Assembly (NCBI GenBank): GCA_015680685.1
Contig: MNCI01010754.1
Span: 453,156-517,155, forward strand
Direction: 5' to 3'
Length of the DNA stretch: 64,000 nucleotides
Source: Gnetum montanum
Taxonomy: Eukaryota > Streptophyta > Gnetopsida > Gnetales > Gnetaceae
This document shows positions 58,630 through 64,000 of the stretch, in pieces. The notes under the pieces were generated by a model, which ran no database searches, was not told the DNA's origin, and saw only the letters and a list, made by a program, of their open reading frames with translations. The first letter of the stretch is position 1, and every line of letters begins with the position of its first letter. The position numbers and the translations under genes were made by a program.

Positions 58630-60075
58630 AACATAAACCTCAGAGGTGGGAAATGGGTTGGAGTTTGGCTGATTGCAGTTGCTTTGAGATTTGCTTCCCT
58701 AGCAAGTGCTCTTTCTTGCAAAAGGTCATGGGGATTTTTATTTTTTGAAAAAAAAGAAACTTTTAGATACCTGTAAAATTTCATACAAGCAACACTTTTT
58801 GTTTCCTACCTCAGTTTTGAATCTAAATAGCTTTGGATGTGTAATATTTATCTTCTTTCTTATTTCGTTGGGTGAAGATTGAGTTGTCATCTTAGAAATA
58901 GATTTCTGAACAAGATGAAAAGAAATTAGATTTCAAAATGGTTAAAGTAAAGCTAAAATGTTGATGTTAAAAAATTTATGAACCATAGTGTTTGGAGAAA
59001 CCATCTTTAATTTTCTCGGACTCTTAGATTGTGGCAAATGGGTTGGAGTTTGTTTCACTGTAGTTGCTTTGAGATTTTCTTCCCTAGCAAGTGCTCTTTC
59101 CTGCAAAACGTCACGAGGATTTTTATTTTTTTAAAAAAAACTAAAGTTTTAGATACATTTAAAATTTCATACAAAAAACACTTTTTGTACCTCATTTTTG
59201 AATCTAAATGGCTTTGGACATGTAATATTCATCTTCTTTCTCATTTCGTTGGGTGAAGATTGAGTTGTCATCTTAGAAATAGATTTCTGAACAAGATGAA
59301 AAGAAATTAGATTTCAAAATGATTAAAGTAAAGCTCAAATTTTGATGTTAAAACATTTAGGAACCATAATGTTTGGAGAAACCATCTTTAATTTGCTCGG
59401 ACTCTTAGATTGTGGCAAATGGGTTGGAGTTTGTTTCACTGTAGTTCCTTTGAGATTTGCATCCCTAGCAAGTGCTCTTTCCTGCAAAATGTCATGGGGA
59501 CTTTTATTTTTTTAGAAAAAGAAACTTTTAGATACATGTAAAATTTCATACAAAAACCACTTTTTGTTTCCTACCTCAGTTCTGAATCTAAATGGCTTTG
59601 GACATGTAATATTTGTCGTCTTTCTCATTTCGTTGGATGAAGATTGAGTTGTCATCTTAGAAATAGATTTTTGAACAAGATGAAAAGAACTTAGATTTCA
59701 AAATGATTAAAGTAAAGCTCAAATAAAAGTAAAGCTCAAATGTTTATGCTAAAAAATTTAGGAACCATAGTGTTTGGAGAAACCATCTTTAATTTTCTCG
59801 GACTGTTAGATTGTGGCAAATGGGTTGGAGTCTGGTTGATTATAGTTGCTTTGAGATTTGCTTCCCTAGCAAGTGCTCTTTCCTGCAAAATGTCATGGGG
59901 ATTTTTTTTAAAAAAGAAACTTTTAGATACATGTAAAATTTCATGCAAGAAACACTTTTTGTTTCCTACCTCAGTTCTGAATCTAAATGGCTTTGGACAT
60001 GTAATACTTGTCTTCCTTCTCATTTCGTTGGGCGAAGATTGAGTTGTCATCTTAGAAATAGATTTCTGAACAAGA
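58630..60075 (-). pseudogene. Fourfold tandem duplication of a TPX2-like exon pair
   Basis: Four units (landmark AAATGGGTTGGAGT at 58651, 59036, 59417, 59818; spacing 385, 381, 401). Best read in unit 4 on the minus strand: an exon 60050-59970 (MTTQSSPNEMRRKT...KPFRFRTE), an intron 59969-59883 (GTAGGAAAC...TTTTGCAG) and an exon from 59882 (ERALAREANLKATI). Splicing is in phase 0. PKPFRFRTEERA...A resembles the KPFRLRTEERG-type motif of plant TPX2-family microtubule proteins. In unit 1 the acceptor CAG is CAA and stops appear. So this is a fragment of a host gene copied in tandem. The family assignment is tentative; the exon-intron reading is stronger. Confidence 0.55.
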
Positions 60076-60202
60076 TACTTAAAATTTTAAGTAAGATCTT
60101 GTGCGACTGAAAAAAGGATGGAAAGACAGAGAGACAAATCAAGAAAAGCTCAAATGGAAAAGCAAAGCAACCCAAGTGTTACTGGGTTACCAAACACTAA
60201 TC

Positions 60203-60387
60203 ATTACAAATGCTATTATATATTTATCTTCATAATAAATGATACTGTGTTTTTAGTTTGTTTCTAAAATTCATAAGTTGTCAACAATATTTCTTTCTAA
60301 GTGTAAATAAGACACGAAGAGTGCAGATGCAATAACACAAATTTTTATACTAAAATACTTGAATATTTATACATAAGAATACTTTAC
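60203..60387 (-). repeat. 185-bp dispersed repeat, copy 2, inside LTR5
   Basis: Inverted relative to 56911-57096. Flanked by TTAC on both sides; taking it out gives AATCATTAC|TTGGTTACC, which matches the uninterrupted sequence of the other LTRs (AATCATTGCTGGG). So it inserted into LTR5. Confidence 0.8.
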
Positions 60388-60799
60388 TTGGTTACCAAGT
60401 GTTACATGCATGGTCGAAGTGATCATACTATGTGTGCTAATAACAGAAATGTAAAGCGTATAAAATAGAATAAAATAATAAAATAAAATAAATGCCAAAG
60501 AAAATCAAATAAAATAAATGAGTAAGAAAACAAATCTCAAGTGTTGCAAGGCTGAATTGAAGAGCTCTTCTTTATTACCGTACACAAGGTGTGCTCAAGT
60601 ACACAATGCTCGAATAAAGATCCATCCACACTTCAACCTCCTACTGCGGGCACTTGGAAAATACTCTACAAGAGTTTCGCTACTTGACTGCTACAAGACT
60701 TCTTCTTCTCAATTGTTCTTGACTTTACTACTGCCTATTATGTGCCTAGGCACTGTATTTATAGGCTTAGGAGAAACTACTCTAATAATTACAAAACTG

Positions 60800-61420
60800 C
60801 CACTCTAATTTTAATGAGCAGGAGTTTCAAATTATAATGAGTGGAAGTTTCAAATTTTAATGAGTGGGAGTTTCAAATTTTAATTACCGGGAGTTTCAAA
60901 TTTTAATGAGTGGAAGTCTCAAATTTTAATGAGTGGGAGTTTAAAATTTTAATGAGCAAGAGTCTCAAATTTTAATGAGCAGGAGTTTCAAATTTTAATA
61001 AGTGGGAGGCTCAAATTTTAATAAACATAAGTCTCAAAATTTAATGAGTGGGCATCTCAAATTTTAATGAGTGGGAGTTTCAAATTTTAATGAGCTGGAG
61101 TCTCAAATTTTAATGAGCGGGAGTTTCAAATTTTAATGAGCTGGAGTTTCAAATTTTAATGAGCTAGAGTCTCAAACTTTAATGAGCGGGAGTTTCAAAT
61201 TTTAATGAGTGGGAGTTTCAATTTTAATAAACAGGAGTTTCAAATTTTAATAAGTGGGATGCTGAAATTCTAATGAGTGGGATTTTCAAATTTTAATGAG
61301 CGAGAGTCTCAAATTTTAATGAGTGGGAGTTTAAAATTTTAATGAGCCGGAGTCTCAAATTTTAATAAGCGGGAGTTTCAAATTTTAATGAGCTGGTGTC
61401 TCAAATTTTAATGAGTAGGT
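60800..61420 (+). repeat. 23-bp minisatellite
   Basis: About 25 copies of TTTTAATGAGTGGGAGTTTCAAA, varying at TGGG/CGGG/CTGG/CAGG and TTTC/TCTC. It fills the U3 position of LTR5. Confidence 0.9.
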
Positions 61421-61429
61421 GCTCCAGGC

Positions 61430-64000
61430 TTTGAGGCTTGATGGTGTTGAAGTATGGCCTAGAGCTTCTCCTCTTCAGTCTGAGGGCCTTGTGCCATCAA
61501 TGCTAATGTTCCAATGTTTGACGAAGTCGGCACTTCCCATGGATAGGGTAGTTGTGGAAACATTTGATTGGCCTTGACATACCAAGCTGCAAACAACGAT
61601 CGTTCCTCCTCATAGGCTCTGGCTTTATCTTTGTACTCCTAAAAATTTGCTAGCCATTGAGCCAAGTCTATTGTAACATCTTTTTGACCTTGGTATTTGG
61701 CTTTCACCACCTCAAGTTCAGAATTTTCAACTTCTAGTTTCTCTAACAACTTCTTGCACTCTACAAATTCTACTTCATATTTTATGTGGGTGGTTGGTAC
61801 CTACTGCTTGAGCTCTATACTTGGGAACCCTGCTATTAACATGGCAATGTTGGCATATCTCAGGGTTGCCAACTCCATGTATTCTATCAAATCTTGAATT
61901 TGCAGGTCCCAACTCTTAACTTCCACTTCGTGGAAGAAGGCATATGTGTCCAATATGGCCTGCTAATTAGTGTGTTGAGCACTAATAGTGTTGATTTGGG
62001 CCTTGGCCATATGGATCTCCTTCTCAAGGATTTTTTTGTACATCCCCAACTAATCTCAGAAGTGCTCCTTCAAATTTTCATGTTGTTTAGCCTCATTTTG
62101 CCACATGCCTATCTCAATGGCTAATTTTTGATGAATTACACGTACCTCCTCCATCGAGAGGATTCAATTTTCTCTAACTAAACGGCTTATGTCTCGGTTG
62201 ATCCAGATGAATTGTTCTTGCAATTGATGAAAGTGTTCATTGAGAATGTTCTTTTGCTTTTCCACGGTGGTCAACCGAAGGTTGTCTGCAACCAGCTACT
62301 TGTTTTCTTCTTGCAAGGCTTTGAGTGCCTTAAGATGTGCATGAGTTTGCGCCTATGCTACAGAGGCATCCCAAATAGCCTTCTCTTTTTCATCAGCTAC
62401 CTTTTTATTCTCTGCAATTAACTTTGTTAGTTTCTCTATTCTAGAATTTTCTAGCTGGTCTGCAGGAACAAATTGCAGAGGGTCCTGTTGTGCTGCTTGT
62501 AAGGCCACAAGCTGCTCTTGTAGTTTCTACACTTCTGGTTCCACATGCTCGACCCTCACTTCTGTTAATACCAGCTTCCCCTTCATGGAAATAAGGTCTA
62601 ACTGAATTGCTATAACATCCTGAGGGATGTCAAACAAGGACGTTAGAACTTGCCCTATTTGTAGCAATTGATCAAGCGCATCCTCATGTTCCGCAGGAGT
62701 CATTGAGGTTTCGGCCAAAGTTTGAGCATCCCATGCTCTTGTGAGATTTGTCGATGGCACAATAGGTACGTTGAAGGATTCTTTGATGTGGTTAGTGACC
62801 ACTTCTGTAGCTCCCGTGACATTGTGGTGTTACATAACCACCATAGTGGCCCCTTCACCAGTCTCTAATTACACCTGAAAAGATGTCGCGTTTCCTAAGA
62901 TCTATTGTGACCATCTACTTTCCCCTCCTCCTGTGTGAATGGAGACTTCACCCCTTGTGCGAATCAATGAAACAATAGGCTAAATGGCATCATCGATGAC
63001 ATGAAAGAGGTTTGCATCATCACAACTTCCCCAACTGACCATCTCAAAAATGGTCCTAAGATGGCTCATCGATGGTCTATAGTCTTGCGACGGTGGTGGT
63101 TGATCCTAGCCTATGCTAAGACCTTCTTCCTATTGTTGGCTAGGACCCATGCCTGGAGGTTGACTGGGTCTTGCAAGTTGAGTTGTAGTTGGTCCAACCA
63201 TCTGTTCTTCTTCTTGTTCTAGTCCTATCTCTTCGCCAGTGCTTTTCCTTGGAGCTGGCGCCTTTAGCAATTCAGCATATGAAGCAGTATGGGCTTTTCG
63301 GAGGACATCGTTGGTGTACCCCCAAATACTAGCATGTTGGCACAGCTTCCTAATAAGACAAGGGAAAGGCAGCGCCATTTTCCCTATCTTTCATTCCTCA
63401 AACTGCCTCAGGATCTCCGTTAAATATAGATGGGGTAAGTTAGCATTAACCTTACCCATCAACACTACACATCCTCTAGCCACATACGTTGATATTCTTT
63501 TCAAGCCCTTTTTGGGGAAGAGGTGATATGTTCCAATTTTAAAATAGATCCTCTCTTCCGTTGTCAACTCACCAAATGTTTTATCTTTGCCATAAGCCTT
63601 CTCCAACCAATCCTTTCGCACATTGGGGTTTGAATGGGTGGATAACTGAGCAACTTTGGACCTTGTGTTCAGAAGGTTTAACACTTCCGAAATGGCATGC
63701 ATAGAGAAATCAAGTATCATCCCGCAAATATTGACAGTTGTGCCTTGCTCCCTATTGTGCCAAAATTGGTACGTCTCCCCTAGGTACCAGGCACCACTTT
63801 TAGAGAGGATAGGCTAGAAGGGAGACCCTGTGAGGTGATACCTAATAGCCTTAGAAGCGAACTTAGCAAAATATTTGAAGTTTAATTCCACAATCACTGC
63901 AGCAAATGTGGACTTCTCATATATGGCTTGAACACAATCCTGGGGCAACGTGAGTTGTTGTCCTAGTTCAGGCACTGCAACAGTTCCTCCTTCTGCCTGC
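61430..64000 (-). pseudogene. Long coiled-coil ORF of an LTR element
   Basis: One decayed minus-strand frame enters from the right edge. From the window edge: QQLTLPQDCVQAIYEKSTFA, then YGKDKTFGELTTEERIYFKI and YHLFPKKGLKRISTYVARG, then ALPFPCLIRKLCQHASIW (63370-63310). The pattern 'LP..........RA.......' to 'FPxLIxxLCxxA' resembles the putative plant transposon protein domain (PF20167-type). A Pro/Gln-rich link (63240-63130) follows, then a long heptad-rich part: LDQLLQIGQVLTSLFDIPQD, LIAENKKVADEKEKAIWD, LRLTTVEKQKNILNEHFHQL, KKLLEKLEVENSELEVVKAK. The C-terminus matches 55330-55660. It ends beside the 3' LTR, so it is the element's last ORF. Stops are mostly TAG. Confidence 0.6.

Larger units (their letters stand above)
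60165..61420 (-). mobile_element. LTR5 of the TGATGAG family, with expanded U3
   Basis: Recognisable from GTTACTGGGTTACC (60178) through the AAGTGATCATAC, GAATAAAGATCC and CTACTGCGGGCAC blocks and the TATA box (plus TATTTATAG, 60756-60764). The first part of the LTR is missing. U3 is replaced or filled by the minisatellite at 60800-61420. A 185-bp repeat interrupts it at 60203-60387. It is the 3' LTR of the element whose coiled-coil ORF follows. Confidence 0.7.

Noticed and set aside
60800-61420. Regular short repeats that could suggest a CRISPR array
   Set aside because: Units abut each other with no unique spacers, and the surroundings are a eukaryotic LTR.

Overview
The window is intergenic DNA from a land-plant nuclear genome. 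I see no intact host gene, no rRNA or tRNA gene, and no sign of bacterial or organellar DNA. It is almost entirely old, nested LTR retrotransposons plus LINE remnants, tandem repeats and two fragments of host genes (an Hsp70 and a TPX2-like exon pair). The AT-rich, heavily mutated mass of Ty3/gypsy elements, including very large Tat-lineage elements, suits a large-genome plant (a gymnosperm is my guess, weakly held). In-frame stops are mostly TAG in contexts expected from decay of methylated CHG sites, as in silenced plant transposons.

Layout. 1-7,855: three minus-strand LTRs of one family (TGATGAG...CATCA, tRNA-Asp primer site) alternate with gag and gag-pro internal regions. 7,856-8,480: tail of a chromovirus-like element. 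8,520-24,354: a plus-strand Tat-type element (A), with a candidate LTR, gag, protease, a long multi-exon gene on the OPPOSITE strand, and a roughly 180-bp tandem-repeat field that carries a solo LTR. 24,355-29,293: 3' end of minus-strand element I. 29,294-46,896: minus-strand element II, inserted into the integrase region of element I. Element II has both LTRs (the 5' one is cut), gag, protease, the same antisense multi-exon gene, RT, RNase H, a second archaeal-type RNase H and integrase. 46,897-51,190: another LTR-like block, the Hsp70 pseudogene, an RT fragment and a truncated LTR. 51,232-56,820: LINE ORF1 (DUF4283-like) and LINE RT fragments, a duplicated 0.4-kb block, and an LTR with the end of a coiled-coil ORF. 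56,911-60,387: a 185-bp repeat pair in opposite orientations around a fourfold tandem copy of a TPX2-like exon pair. 60,165-64,000: an LTR with a 23-bp minisatellite, then a long minus-strand coiled-coil ORF running off the window.

The most interesting system is the antisense gene. It lies between protease and RT in element II (36,817-41,443, plus strand) and after protease in element A (about 19,150-15,790, minus strand). In both it runs opposite to the element's own genes. The two copies encode recognisably homologous proteins. In element II it has a TATA box, a good ATG context and introns whose removal keeps the reading frame. Arrays sharing a CTAGTTTAAGGTC core sit on the RT side of this gene and after integrase; related arrays sit on its protease side.

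All elements look dead. The RT keeps YVDD, but a catalytic Asp of the archaeal-type RNase H and one of integrase in element II read as Asn. Coordinates of degraded regions are approximate; LTR edges are exact where TG...CA ends, a primer site or target duplications could be seen.
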